The position numbers were made by a program, and so were the translations under genes. Positions 25,920 through 35,190 of a stretch of DNA of 64,000 nucleotides are shown here, piece after piece. Under the pieces are notes generated by a model that was given only the letters and a program-made list of their open reading frames with translations, was not told the origin of the DNA and did no database searches. The stretch lies in NCBI GenBank assembly GCA_028821265.1, contig JAPPGU010000018.1, positions 1-64,000 of the forward strand, read 5' to 3'. Within the stretch, counting starts at the first letter, position 1. Every line of letters starts with the position of its first letter. The stretch is from a bacterium (GTDB lineage Bacteria > Actinomycetota > Acidimicrobiia > Spongiisociales > Spongiisociaceae).

Positions 25920-26800
25920 TCGTCCGTGGCCACGAGCGGGTGCTGGTTCAGGGCATCACCGGCCGCCAGGCCACCTACTGGACCGCCCGCATGCAGGACT
26001 ACGGCACCCGGGTCGTCGCCGGGGTCAGTCCCCGCAAGGCGGGCATCACCCACTGCGGCGTTCCGGTGTTCGGTAGCGTGCGGGAGGCCGCGGAGCATGT
26101 CCCCCTGGACGTCTCGGTGCTGTTCGTTCCCCCTCTGAGCGTCAAGCCGGCCGCGCTCGACTCGGTGGCCGCCGGTGTGCCCAAGCTGGTGATCCTCACC
26201 GAACACGTTCCGGTTCGGGACACGATGCACGTGATCGCGGCCGCCCGGAAGGCCGGAACCGAAGTGGTGGGACCCAACACGGCCGGTCTCGTGACGCCGG
26301 GCGAGAGCTCCGTGGGTTTCATGCCCGCCTTCGACCCCTCGATCTTCCGACCGGGCCGCGTGGGGGTGGTCTCGCGCAGCGGGAGTCTCGGCACCCTGGC
26401 CTGCCTGAACATCGTCCGGGCCGGGCTCGGACAGTCCGCCTTCATCGGGATTGGAGGTGACCCGGTGCTCGGTACCCGCACGCGCGCCGCCCTAGAAGTC
26501 CTGGAGCGGGACAAACGAACCGAAGCCGTGGTGCTGATCGGCGAGATCGGCGGCGACATGGAGGAGGACGCCGCCGGTTACCTGCCGCAGATGAGCAAGC
26601 CGGTCGTGGCCTTCGTCGCCGGGCGCGCCTCTCCCCCGGACCGGAGGATGGGACACGCCGGAGCGATCTTCCAGGGAGATCGGGGGTCGTACTCATCCAA
26701 ACGGCAGGCCCTGGAGGGAGCGGGCGCGGTCGTGCTGGACACCCCGTCGAGCATCGGACCCGCCCTGCTTGCGATGGAGAAGAGCGATGGCATCCGGTAA
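25916..26800 (+). CDS. Succinyl-CoA synthetase-like ligase, alpha (CoA-binding) subunit
   Basis: CoA-binding partner of the preceding gene, 294 residues. It has LVQGITGRQATYWT (CoA-binding turn), GVPVFGSVREA, VGPNTAGLV (where SucD usually has GPNCPG), SRSGSLGTLA and GIGGDPVLGTR; RRMGHAGAI carries the His that is phosphorylated during catalysis. The altered GPNTAG motif and the genome context suggest a substrate other than succinate. Together with the aldehyde dehydrogenase it could run acid + ATP + CoA to acyl-CoA to aldehyde. Confidence 0.85.
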   Translation: MIVRGHERVLVQGITGRQATYWTARMQDYGTRVVAGVSPRKAGITHCGVPVFGSVREAAEHVPLDVSVLFVPPLSVKPAALDSVAAGVPKLVILTEHVPVRDTMHVIAAARKAGTEVVGPNTAGLVTPGESSVGFMPAFDPSIFRPGRVGVVSRSGSLGTLACLNIVRAGLGQSAFIGIGGDPVLGTRTRAALEVLERDKRTEAVVLIGEIGGDMEEDAAGYLPQMSKPVVAFVAGRASPPDRRMGHAGAIFQGDRGSYSSKRQALEGAGAVVLDTPSSIGPALLAMEKSDGIR

Positions 26801-27383
26801 GGAGCCCTCCTCGTTGTTCGCCTCGGATCGGGAACGGCGGCTCTGGGTTTGGACGCTGGCTGTCGTGGTGGCGATCTACTCGACCCTCGGCCTGGCGCGG
26901 ACCCTGGCGGGAATCCTGCGGGACGAGGGATTACTCGTGGCCGCTTTCGTCACCGGCATGGTTCTGGTCGGGGCGACCGTCCTGGCCCTGGGGCTGAGGA
27001 CTCGGCCGGGGGCCGTGGAGATCGGCATCGCGCTGGGTATCGCGGCCGCGTACTTCATGGTGATGTTGCGGATGGCCCTACCGGAGGAACGCACCCATCT
27101 CATCGAGTACGGCGTGGTGGCCGTCTTCATCCATGAAGCCCTGAAGGAGCGGGCCCGCCAGGGTCGTCGCGTCCCGGTGCCCGCCCTGTGGGCGATTGCG
27201 GCGGCGTCCGTAGTCGGGACGATCGACGAATGTATCCAGTGGTTCCTGCCCAGCCGCGTCTTCGATCCCGAGGACATCCTGTTCAACTTCCTGGCCGCCC
27301 TGATGGCAGTGGTCTCCAGCGTGGCGCTGTCCTGGGCGCGCCGTCGGCGGGACAGGGTGCGGCGAGAGACCGACCGCCGGTAG
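26787..27383 (+). CDS. VanZ-like family membrane protein
   Basis: Small membrane protein of 198 residues with about five helices. The VanZ-like signature is in the second half: ERTHLIEYGVVAVFIHEAL followed by GTIDECIQWFLPSRVFDPEDILFNFLAA. The biochemical role of such proteins is unclear. ATG 26787 overlaps the alpha-subunit gene by 14 bases and has GGAGAAG upstream, so it is probably co-translated, although no functional link is evident. Confidence 0.75.
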   Translation: MASGKEPSSLFASDRERRLWVWTLAVVVAIYSTLGLARTLAGILRDEGLLVAAFVTGMVLVGATVLALGLRTRPGAVEIGIALGIAAAYFMVMLRMALPEERTHLIEYGVVAVFIHEALKERARQGRRVPVPALWAIAAASVVGTIDECIQWFLPSRVFDPEDILFNFLAALMAVVSSVALSWARRRRDRVRRETDRR

Positions 27384-27406
27384 CGGTCTGCCGAGATACG
27401 CGCCGG

Positions 27407-28096
27407 CTACACCGGAATCGCTGCCGCGGCGAGGGCCGCTAGGTCGGGGACGACGAGATCGGCGACGGCATCGGTCCGCCGCGTCGCGCCTCCCCGGCCG
27501 GCACGGTTGACCCATACCGACGAGATGCCCAGCTGGTTTGCCGGCCCGATGTCGTGGAAGAGGCTTTCGGCCACGTGCAGCCACGCCCGTTTGCCGACCG
27601 CCATGCGGGCCGCGGCCATCTCGAAGTTGGTGAGGCTGGGCTTGTAGCTGCGAGCCTGCTGAGCGGTCACCACCACGTCAAAGTCCGCATCCAGCGCCCG
27701 AGACGTGCCTTCGAAGAGGTCGTCGTCCACGTTGGAGATCACCGCGAGCCTGTAGTGCGCCTTCAAGGCCTCCAGGGCGTTCTGAACATCGGCGAACACG
27801 GGCCAACCCGGCAAGGAGTCCGCTAGCGCGTCCATTTCTGACCCCGCGCACCGGAAGCCCAGTTGCGCTGCGATCATCGCCATCACGTTGCGCAGGACGC
27901 GGCGATACTCCAGAAATGTCTGCGAGTCCTGCGCCCGGGGCTCCAGATCCGCGTACAGAGCCAGGATCTCGGCCCTGGATCTTCGTATTCCGTGGGACTC
28001 CAGCACGTCGCCGACCGCCGCGCATATGCCGGACTCCCAGTCGACCAGAGTCCCGTAACAGTCGAAGCTCAGCCACTCGAACCTGCCGAAGTCCAC
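27407..28096 (-). CDS. Haloacid dehalogenase type II / HAD hydrolase
   Basis: HAD-superfamily hydrolase of 229 residues, GTG start. The nucleophile Asp is in SFDCYGTLVDWE, the motif-II Ser/Asn in AVISNVDDDLF, the Lys in ARSYKPSLTNFE, and motif III in HVAESLFHDIGPA. The FDCYGTLVDWE form is typical of (S)-2-haloacid dehalogenases, which hydrolyse 2-haloacids to 2-hydroxyacids, although many relatives are phosphatases. It is the third gene of a minus-strand set after the molybdoenzyme (41-base gap). Confidence 0.82.
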   Translation of the reverse strand: MDFGRFEWLSFDCYGTLVDWESGICAAVGDVLESHGIRRSRAEILALYADLEPRAQDSQTFLEYRRVLRNVMAMIAAQLGFRCAGSEMDALADSLPGWPVFADVQNALEALKAHYRLAVISNVDDDLFEGTSRALDADFDVVVTAQQARSYKPSLTNFEMAAARMAVGKRAWLHVAESLFHDIGPANQLGISSVWVNRAGRGGATRRTDAVADLVVPDLAALAAAAIPV

Positions 28097-28137
28097 CGTC
28101 AGATCACCCCAGGATCTTCACGCCCGGTAGGTCTCCG

Positions 28138-30876
28138 TCAAGCCTCGTACGCGGCTGGAACCGGAGGAAGCGGCCTCGTGAGCCAGCGGGGTCGACGCAG
28201 GCCTCCGGGTCCCGGTCCCGGACGTGTCCGGGCCATCCACTCCTGGTAGATCTCATGCGATCTGGCCGTGTCCACGAAGACGTCGCCGTACCGGTCTTCG
28301 GAGCTGGCATGGCCCAATGTGACCCGCTGATGCCAGGCGTGCATGCCGGACACGGGATCGGGATGGACGGGGAAGGCGAGGTTCTGGTGGACGCCCGGAT
28401 CGCGCCACCAGATCCGCTCGCTGTCCGGATCCTCCGACCGGAAGGGCTCGATGCCGGTCTTGTGCCGGAGCAGCCAGCCGCCATCGTGGCGCCCGATGTC
28501 CACCAGAGCCGATGACCAACGCTCGTTACCCATGTTGGCATCGAGACGCCATCGGCCCATGTGGTGGGAGGCGGCCACCACGCCCGGCCTGATCCCCTCG
28601 GTTCGCCAGGCCCGCATCACGAAGTAGCCGATGTCGGTGGTTATGCGCACCAGGTCCCCGGTTTCGAACCCGAGTTGGTCGGCGTCGATGGAGTTCATCC
28701 ACAACGGATGGCCGTGGCTGATCTCGTACAGGTACTTGGCGTTGCCCGACCGGGTGTGGATGAGGGTGGGCAGCCGGAAGATCGGGAGCAGGATGCGCTC
28801 GTCGCCTTCGAGGTCGAGGTCGCGCCAGTACACATGGGACTTGAGATAGCCGGGTATGGCCGCATCCGCCCAATTCCAGGATTCGAGCGTGTCGGAGTGC
28901 CATTCGAGCAGGCGGGAGGGAGAGGTGAAACCGCTCCTGCGCTCCCCTTCGACCTCCACGCCCGGCTGCTCGGCGCCAACGACCTCCTCGTTCAACAGGT
29001 AGCGTTCGCGGTCGATCTCGAAGGCCCCGTACTTGCGCATGTACTCCAGCGGGGTCAGTCCTTCCTGTCCGGCCTGTTCCGGAAGTCCGGGCACCGAGTT
29101 GTCGAACATCCAGGCGTAGTACTCGTCCACGCTGACCGGCCGGGACGGGTCGGCTGGGGACTCGTACCACTGCCTCACCCCGAGAGTGCCGTCGGGGTCG
29201 ATCCGCCAGGAGAGGTCGATCCAGAACTCGTTCTCCTCCCACACCTCTCCGGGGTTGGCCTCGTAGGTGCGCTCGTACCGCTGTCCGGCCCGCTCGCCCG
29301 CCACCCGCAGCACGGGCTGGCGGAATCCGAGCCAGCGGGCTGCATGGGTCTCGTAGGAGTGGGTGTCGTGACGCTCGGCGCCCACCCCCATCGGCAGCAC
29401 GTAGTCGGCGAACCAGGCCGTCTCCGACCAGGTCGGGCTGAGCGCCACGTGGAGGCCGACCTTGTCCTCGTCGGTGAGGGCCTCGAGCCAGGTGAAGCCG
29501 TCGGGGTTGGTCCAGATGGGGTTGTAGACACGGGTGAAGTAGACCTCGAGCCGTCCCCGGCCCTCCTTGAGGAAGTGCGGCAGCAGGTAGCTCAGCTCGT
29601 AGTGGCTGAGGGGGAACTCCGCCGGCCAGATCAGCTCGTTCCAGCGGTTCGCCGGGGGTGGCATGTTCCAGTGGTCGGGCTTGAACTTGTCCCACGCGCT
29701 CGGCGATGTGCCCCCCTCCGTACCCACCGATCCCGTGAGCACGTGCAGGAAGAAGAGGCAGCGGGCCACCTGCCAGCCCCCGAGGTTCCCCGACCCGGCG
29801 GCCCGCCACGTGTGGGAGGCGAAGCGGCTCCCCGCTTCGGCGATGCCCCTGGCTACCGCCTCGATACGTTCAGAATCCACCCCGGTCTCGGCGGCGGCGA
29901 ATTCGATCGTGTAATCCGCATAGGTCTCGCGCAGCAGTTCGAGGAAGCTCTCGTAGGTGCGGGGCCGATCCGGCGCCCTTGCCTCGAGCGAGGCCTCCCA
30001 GTTGACCCACCGGCGCATGAACTCGTGATCCACAGCATCCCACTCGATCAGCCGGGCGGCGATGGCCAGGAGCATGGCCGCCTCGGTACCCGGCCACGGT
30101 GACAGCCAGTGGTCGGACATCGACGCAGTGTTGGAGAGGCGCGGGTCGATCGTCGCCACCTGCGCCCCCGCCTGGCGGGCCTCGATGATGCGCTGGGCGT
30201 GGGGGTTGAAGTAGTGCCCGGACTCGAGCTGGGCCGACAGCAGGAGGATGAAGCGGGCGTTGGCGAAGTCGGCCGAGGGCCGGTCGTACCCCATCCACAT
30301 GGCGTAGCCGGTGCGGGCCCCCGACGAGCAGATGTTGGTGTGGCTGTTGTGCCCGTCCACCCCCCAGGACCGGAGGATGCGGTCGATGAAGCCGTCCTCG
30401 CCGGGCCGTCCCACGTGGTAGATGACCTCGTCGTGACGGTCCTCGGTCAGGGCCGTGCGGATCCGGGACGCGATGTCCCCGAGGGCCTCCTCCCAGGAGA
30501 CCCGCTCCCACTCCCCTCCGCCGCGGGGCCCGACCCTCCGCAGTGGGTGCAGGATCCGCTCCGGGTCGTACATCTGGTTGAGGGTCGCCGGTCCCTTGGC
30601 GCAGTTGCGGCCTCTCGATCCGGGATGCTCCGGGTTGCCCTCGAAGCGCCGCACCCGGCCGCTGTCCTTGTCGACGTACGCCAGCAGCCCGCAGCCGGCC
30701 TCGCAGTTGAAACAGGTGGTCGGCACCAGCCGGTAGCGCCGCTTGACCCGCTCGGGCCAGGCCTTGGCGTCGTACTCCTCCCAGTCGTCCCAGGACTCGG
30801 TCGGCGGGAAGGGAACCAGACCCGTCCCTGGGACCAGCCGGGGCAGGCGATCCGTGGCGCGCCGGTCCCTATCCAT
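28138..30876 (-). CDS. Molybdopterin oxidoreductase, catalytic subunit (DMSO reductase superfamily)
   Basis: Mo-bisMGD enzyme of 912 residues. An N-terminal 4Fe-4S site uses Cys55, Cys58, Cys62 and Cys92; the likely Mo ligand is Cys183 in NICSSGARTG; the C-terminal molydopterin-binding domain starts near residue 700. No twin-arginine signal is present, so it should face the cytoplasm. The next gene upstream encodes its electron-transfer and membrane subunit (18-base gap). The sequence resembles cytoplasmic complexes such as phenylacetyl-CoA:acceptor oxidoreductase and could also be a SoeABC-type sulfite dehydrogenase; motifs alone do not settle the substrate. A sulfite role would fit the sulfite made by Xsc. 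Confidence 0.82.
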   Translation of the reverse strand: MDRDRRATDRLPRLVPGTGLVPFPPTESWDDWEEYDAKAWPERVKRRYRLVPTTCFNCEAGCGLLAYVDKDSGRVRRFEGNPEHPGSRGRNCAKGPATLNQMYDPERILHPLRRVGPRGGGEWERVSWEEALGDIASRIRTALTEDRHDEVIYHVGRPGEDGFIDRILRSWGVDGHNSHTNICSSGARTGYAMWMGYDRPSADFANARFILLLSAQLESGHYFNPHAQRIIEARQAGAQVATIDPRLSNTASMSDHWLSPWPGTEAAMLLAIAARLIEWDAVDHEFMRRWVNWEASLEARAPDRPRTYESFLELLRETYADYTIEFAAAETGVDSERIEAVARGIAEAGSRFASHTWRAAGSGNLGGWQVARCLFFLHVLTGSVGTEGGTSPSAWDKFKPDHWNMPPPANRWNELIWPAEFPLSHYELSYLLPHFLKEGRGRLEVYFTRVYNPIWTNPDGFTWLEALTDEDKVGLHVALSPTWSETAWFADYVLPMGVGAERHDTHSYETHAARWLGFRQPVLRVAGERAGQRYERTYEANPGEVWEENEFWIDLSWRIDPDGTLGVRQWYESPADPSRPVSVDEYYAWMFDNSVPGLPEQAGQEGLTPLEYMRKYGAFEIDRERYLLNEEVVGAEQPGVEVEGERRSGFTSPSRLLEWHSDTLESWNWADAAIPGYLKSHVYWRDLDLEGDERILLPIFRLPTLIHTRSGNAKYLYEISHGHPLWMNSIDADQLGFETGDLVRITTDIGYFVMRAWRTEGIRPGVVAASHHMGRWRLDANMGNERWSSALVDIGRHDGGWLLRHKTGIEPFRSEDPDSERIWWRDPGVHQNLAFPVHPDPVSGMHAWHQRVTLGHASSEDRYGDVFVDTARSHEIYQEWMARTRPGPGPGGLRRPRWLTRPLPPVPAAYEA

Positions 30877-30894
30877 GGTGATCTCCGCGTCCGC

Positions 30895-32475
30895 TCACGA
30901 CAGCGGCACCGCCTGGCCCGCCCTGACGAACGCATCGTCCGCGAACCAGATCCCGATCAGAGCCGCCAGGCCACCCAACTCGGCCACCCAGAGCGGAACG
31001 CCGGCGCCGCCCAGGAAGACCGCTCCCAGCACCAGGGGTATGACCACCCCGATCACCTGGCCACCGAGCCACCACTCCCTCGCATGGGCGCCCCTCGTCA
31101 GGTGGTGCATCGCGGCGGCATGGTTACGGGTCGGGTGCCGCGAGACGATTTCCACCACCGCGACAAGCGCCAGCGCCGCGGCGCCGCCGACGAGGGCCCA
31201 GGCGAACACCCGCTGGACCGTCGGCGCCAGATCGAACACCGGCGCGGCCAGCAGTCCCGCGCCACCACCCGCCGCGAAAGCGCCGGCCAGCATGTGCCAC
31301 AGCAGCGTCGGGCTCTGCCAGAGATCCCGGCCCTCGGCCTGGCCGAACAGGAAGGCGGTGTAGCCGGCCACGCCCAGACCGACGACCGCCCCCGCCCAGA
31401 TGAGTACGGGGAGGAAGCCTGCGCCGGCTAGCCCGGACACGAACCAGAGGCCGAGGATCGCCGCCTGGGCGGCCAGGATCCAGGCGCCCTTGACCAGCCA
31501 CGATCCGGGGTTGCCCTTGGTCAGGAGGTAATAGAACCGGTCGGGCCGCTTGAGGTCCCCCACCAGCAGGACACCGGTGAGGGCCAGGAAGATGCCGGCG
31601 ATCAAGGGGGCTCCCCACCGAGCGAAGGTGCTGTCCGTGCCGGCGCCGGCCAGCAACGAGAGCGCCAGGACCATGACGATGCCCGCGGAGATGCCTTTGG
31701 TGAGAAAGTAACTCGACACACGCCACCCCCACGGCATCGGGTGGTCGGTGTTGTAGACGACGCGCGGGGGGAGGTCCTCCTTAGTGCGGCGTGAGGACGG
31801 TCGGCCCCCTGTCCCGCCGTTGCCACTGCGCCCGGCCGGGGGCGTCAGTTCGACGGTCATGAACGACGGCGCCGGATCGCGCCAGATGCCCCCGTCGCCA
31901 GGGTCGACAGCCCCCAACGGGTCGATACCGGCCGGCTCGACTCCCCGGTACCACAGGTTCGGCGCGGTGCCCTGCTCCGGGGACCGCTGGAGCATCCGCT
32001 CGCCATGAACCATTTGCGAGATGGGCGTGGTCGGGTCATGGACATCCCCCGAGATGATCGCTCCTTCCGGACAGACCACCACGCAGGCCGGTTCGAGCCC
32101 GACCTCCACCCTATGCACGCAGTAGTTGCACTTCTGGGCGGTGTTGTCGTGGGGATCGATGTAAAGGGCGTCGTAGGGACAGGCCTGCATGCAGCTCTTG
32201 CAACCGATGCAAAGGCTGGTGTCGAAGTCGACTATCCCGTCATCCCGGCGGAAAAGGGCATTGGTGGGGCAGATCGATATGCAGGGGGCGTCGGTGCAGT
32301 GGTTGCACCGCATCACCGAGAACGATCGCTTGGTGTCAGGCCAGGTTCCCGCCTCGATGTACTTGACCCAGGTGCGGTTCACTCCCAGCGGCACGTCGTG
32401 CTCGGTCTTGCAAGCCACGGTGCAGGCGTGACAGCCGATACACGCCGTCTGGTCGATGATGAAGCCGAACTGCAA
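30895..32475 (-). CDS. Fused 4x[4Fe-4S] ferredoxin and NrfD/PsrC-type quinone-linked membrane subunit
   Basis: Electron-transfer subunit of 526 residues combining two proteins normally encoded separately. Residues 1-170 hold four Cys clusters: CIGCHACTVAC, CNHCTDAPCISICP, CIGCKSCMQACP and CNYCVHRVEVGLEPACVVVCP. A Pro/Gly-rich linker with RPSSRRTKEDLPPRVVYN follows, then eight or nine membrane helices of the NrfD/PsrC kind (from about residue 250) that would exchange electrons with quinones. The TTG start at 32475 is chosen because AGAGGGAG lies just upstream. It forms a two-subunit complex with the molybdoenzyme; absence of a Tat signal there puts the FeS part on the cytoplasmic side. Confidence 0.82.
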   Translation of the reverse strand: MQFGFIIDQTACIGCHACTVACKTEHDVPLGVNRTWVKYIEAGTWPDTKRSFSVMRCNHCTDAPCISICPTNALFRRDDGIVDFDTSLCIGCKSCMQACPYDALYIDPHDNTAQKCNYCVHRVEVGLEPACVVVCPEGAIISGDVHDPTTPISQMVHGERMLQRSPEQGTAPNLWYRGVEPAGIDPLGAVDPGDGGIWRDPAPSFMTVELTPPAGRSGNGGTGGRPSSRRTKEDLPPRVVYNTDHPMPWGWRVSSYFLTKGISAGIVMVLALSLLAGAGTDSTFARWGAPLIAGIFLALTGVLLVGDLKRPDRFYYLLTKGNPGSWLVKGAWILAAQAAILGLWFVSGLAGAGFLPVLIWAGAVVGLGVAGYTAFLFGQAEGRDLWQSPTLLWHMLAGAFAAGGGAGLLAAPVFDLAPTVQRVFAWALVGGAAALALVAVVEIVSRHPTRNHAAAMHHLTRGAHAREWWLGGQVIGVVIPLVLGAVFLGGAGVPLWVAELGGLAALIGIWFADDAFVRAGQAVPLS

Positions 32476-32651
32476 GGCACTCCCTCTAAACCTGGACCCG
32501 CGGGCGCAACCCCGGCCCTGCAAGGGTAATCCGCCTCGTCGTGCTGGACGCTCTATACCGGGACACCGCCAGGGCGATACGCGTCTGGGCCGCGATTCGC
32601 CCTCAGGCTTACCGACACTTGGTCGGATAACGCGTGTAACGTTCTGCGACT

Positions 32652-33575
32652 ATGCAACCCCTGGTAGAAGCCGCCGATCTGACCAAGCGGTTCGGCGACT
32701 TCACCGCAGTCGACGCCATCGGCTTCTCCGTCGCCTCCGGTGAGGTGTTCGGCTTCCTCGGTCCCAACGGTGCGGGCAAGAGCTCCACCATGCGGATGAT
32801 CGGCGCCGTCTCGCCCGTGACGTCCGGGCGGCTGCGCGTGTTCGGTCTCGATCCGGCCACCGACGGCCGGCGCATCCGGTCCCGGCTGGGGGTGGTGCCC
32901 CAGGACGACTCGCTCGACATGGAACTGAGCGTGGAGGAGAACCTGTACATCTACGGCCGGTACTACGACCTCCCCCGCCGCGAGATCCGGGCGCGTATCG
33001 AGGAGTTGATCGACTTCGCCCAGCTCGGAGAGCACCGTGCGTCGCGGGTGGACCCGCTCTCGGGCGGGATGAAGCGGCGCCTCACCATCGCCAGGGGCCT
33101 GATCAACCGTCCCGACCTCCTGCTCCTCGACGAGCCGACCACGGGACTCGACCCCCAGGCCCGTCATGTGCTGTGGGACCGTCTCTACCGCCTCAAGCAG
33201 GACGGGGTCACGCAGATAATCACCACCCACTACATGGACGAGGCCGAGCAGTTGTGTGATCGGCTGGTGATCATGGATCGGGGCCGCATCGTCGCCGAGG
33301 GATCACCCCGAGGTCTTATCGAGACCCACTCGACCCGCGAGGTGTTGGAGGTGCGCTTCCCGGTCGGAGAACTGGAGCCGGCCGGGCCGACGCTCCAGAA
33401 GACGGCCGATCGGGTTGAGTTGCTGGCCGATCGGGCACTTCTCTACACCTCCGATGCCGACTCGGCTCTGGGGGAGATACACCGGCTCGGCCTCCGGCCG
33501 GAGAGCGCTCTGGTGCGCCGCAGCACGCTCGAGGACGTCTTCCTCAAGCTCACCGGACGCACCCTGGTCGACTGA
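32652..33575 (+). CDS. ABC-2 type exporter ATPase (NodI/DrrA/CcmA-like)
   Basis: ATPase subunit of 307 residues. Walker A GPNGAGKSS, signature PLSGGMKRRLTIARGL, Walker B LLLLDEPTTGLDP, and switch His in ITTHYMDEAEQL; the C-terminal 80 residues (VLEVRFPVGEL..., RRSTLEDVFLKLTGRTL) are the NodI/DrrA tail. It starts an operon with two permeases, and lies divergent from the FeS/NrfD gene. Such systems export drugs, polysaccharides or lipids; the substrate is unknown. Confidence 0.9.
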   Translation: MQPLVEAADLTKRFGDFTAVDAIGFSVASGEVFGFLGPNGAGKSSTMRMIGAVSPVTSGRLRVFGLDPATDGRRIRSRLGVVPQDDSLDMELSVEENLYIYGRYYDLPRREIRARIEELIDFAQLGEHRASRVDPLSGGMKRRLTIARGLINRPDLLLLDEPTTGLDPQARHVLWDRLYRLKQDGVTQIITTHYMDEAEQLCDRLVIMDRGRIVAEGSPRGLIETHSTREVLEVRFPVGELEPAGPTLQKTADRVELLADRALLYTSDADSALGEIHRLGLRPESALVRRSTLEDVFLKLTGRTLVD

Positions 33576-33588
33576 CCGGGGACGGCTG

Positions 33589-34368
33589 ATGCAGGTACCT
33601 GGAGCGCTGCGCGTCGTAGAGGCGAACGCCATCGCGTACCGGAGGGTCTGGAAGGGGTCGGCCTTCTCCTCATTCGTCACGCCGGCCCTGTTCCTGGTGG
33701 CGATGGGCCTGGGCCTCGGGTCACTGGTGGACCGTGGAGCGGGCGCCCCCGGTTTCGAGGACCTCAGCTACGTGGCCTTCCTCGCTCCCGGACTCCTCGC
33801 CGCCAGCGCCATGCAGTCCGGGGCGGCCGAGGGATCATTTCAGGTGATCGCCGGGATGAAGTGGACCCGCAACTACCACTCCGTGGTCGCCTCGCCGGTC
33901 GGCACCGGCGGCCTGGTCGGGGGTCACTTCATCTGGACCGGCCTCCGGGTGCTGATGGTCTCGGTGATCTTCGGGGCGGTAGCGGCCGCCCTGGGGGCTA
34001 TCTCGCCGGTCGCCGCACTGGCCCTGGCGCCCATCGGGATACTCATCGGCCTGGCCACCGTCGCGCCGATGACCGCCTTCACGGCCAACCGGGAGAACAC
34101 CGAAGCGCTCACCGCGGTCTTCCGCTTCGGCATCACGCCCATGTACCTCTTCTCGGGCGCCTTCTTCCCGATCACCCAGCTACCCGATTGGCTCCAGTCC
34201 GTGGCAACCGTGACGCCGCTGTGGCACGCGGTCGAACTGGCCAGGCGGGTAGCCCTCGGGTATGACTCGACCCTTCCGGCCTGGCAACACGTCGGATACC
34301 TGGTCCTGGTATTCGTCGTGGGGGCGGCCTTGACCTACCGCCTCTTCTCCCGGCGGCTGAACGTATGA
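33589..34368 (+). CDS. ABC-2 type exporter permease (NodJ-like), first copy
   Basis: Integral membrane protein of 259 residues with six helices; the ABC-2 signature region LFSGAFFPITQLPDWLQSVATVTPLWHAVELARR is at 185-220. ATG 33589 lies 13 bases after the ATPase stop. Its last four bases overlap the next permease gene (ATGA), so the two are probably translated together and form a heterodimer. Confidence 0.88.
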   Translation: MQVPGALRVVEANAIAYRRVWKGSAFSSFVTPALFLVAMGLGLGSLVDRGAGAPGFEDLSYVAFLAPGLLAASAMQSGAAEGSFQVIAGMKWTRNYHSVVASPVGTGGLVGGHFIWTGLRVLMVSVIFGAVAAALGAISPVAALALAPIGILIGLATVAPMTAFTANRENTEALTAVFRFGITPMYLFSGAFFPITQLPDWLQSVATVTPLWHAVELARRVALGYDSTLPAWQHVGYLVLVFVVGAALTYRLFSRRLNV

Positions 34369-35174
34369 CCACCCGCACCCTGGCACTCCGGATCCTGCCG
34401 CCTCCGCTGGTCGGGCTGCGCGCCCATCGCCTGATCGAGCGCAACATGCTCGTCTACAGGCGGGCCTGGATGATCATCGTGTCGGGCTTCTTCGAGCCGG
34501 TGTTCTACCTGCTCTCGCTAGGGATCGGAATGGGCCGCCTGGTCGGAGAAGTAGCCGGTCCGGAGGGTACGACGCTGAGCTATGCGGCCTTCGTGGCGCC
34601 GGCCCTCCTGGCGGCGTCAGCCATGAACGGGGCGGTGCTCGAGTCGACCATCAACATCTTCATCAAGCTCCGGTACGGCAAGATCTACGACGCCATCCTC
34701 GCCACCCCCCTTCGCCCGTGGGACATCGCCATCGGGGAGATAACCTGGTCGCTGATCCGCGGTGTCCTCTACTCGACCGGATTCGTGGTGGTCATGGCGG
34801 CGATGGGCCTGGTCGCCACACCGCTGGTGATCCTGGCGATACCTGCGGCGACGCTGATCGGCTTTGCCTTCGGAGCGGTCGGCATGGCGGCCAGTACATT
34901 CATGCGTAGCTGGCAGGACTTCGACCTGGTCGTGCTGTGCCTGCTGCCCCTCTTCCTGTTCAGCGCTACTTTCTACCCGCTGGACATCTACCCGCCGGCC
35001 CTCCAGGCCCTCACCCAGCTCTCCCCGCTGTATCACGGGGTCGAGCTCATCCGGGCTTTCACCTTCCGCTCCTTCGACCTGGGCATCTTGGGCCACGTGG
35101 CCTATCTGGTAGCGCTCGGATCGGTGGGACTCATGGTCACCGGACGGCGGCTCGGGACCCTGCTCAACCCGTAA
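34365..35174 (+). CDS. ABC-2 type exporter permease (NodJ-like), second copy
   Basis: Paralogue of the preceding permease, 269 residues. It has the same six-helix plan and the segment LFSATFYPLDIYPPALQALTQLSPLYHGVELIR. Starts within an ATGA overlap. It completes the exporter made with the ATPase at 32652. Confidence 0.88.
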   Translation: MTTRTLALRILPPPLVGLRAHRLIERNMLVYRRAWMIIVSGFFEPVFYLLSLGIGMGRLVGEVAGPEGTTLSYAAFVAPALLAASAMNGAVLESTINIFIKLRYGKIYDAILATPLRPWDIAIGEITWSLIRGVLYSTGFVVVMAAMGLVATPLVILAIPAATLIGFAFGAVGMAASTFMRSWQDFDLVVLCLLPLFLFSATFYPLDIYPPALQALTQLSPLYHGVELIRAFTFRSFDLGILGHVAYLVALGSVGLMVTGRRLGTLLNP

Positions 35175-35175
35175 G

Positions 35176-35190
35176 GGTCGGCTCCCGACC
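35176..35190 (+). terminator. Short GC hairpin after the ABC-2 operon
   Basis: GGTCGG/CCGACC stem with a CTC loop, 2 bases after the last permease stop. It is followed by GTTCGGACCTTCTC and not a real T-run, so it is a weak or factor-assisted terminator at best. Confidence 0.3.

Noticed and set aside
28138..32475. Firm naming of the molybdoenzyme as SoeABC sulfite dehydrogenase
   Set aside because: Context with xsc is suggestive only; motifs are equally compatible with other cytoplasmic complexes, so no gene symbol is given.
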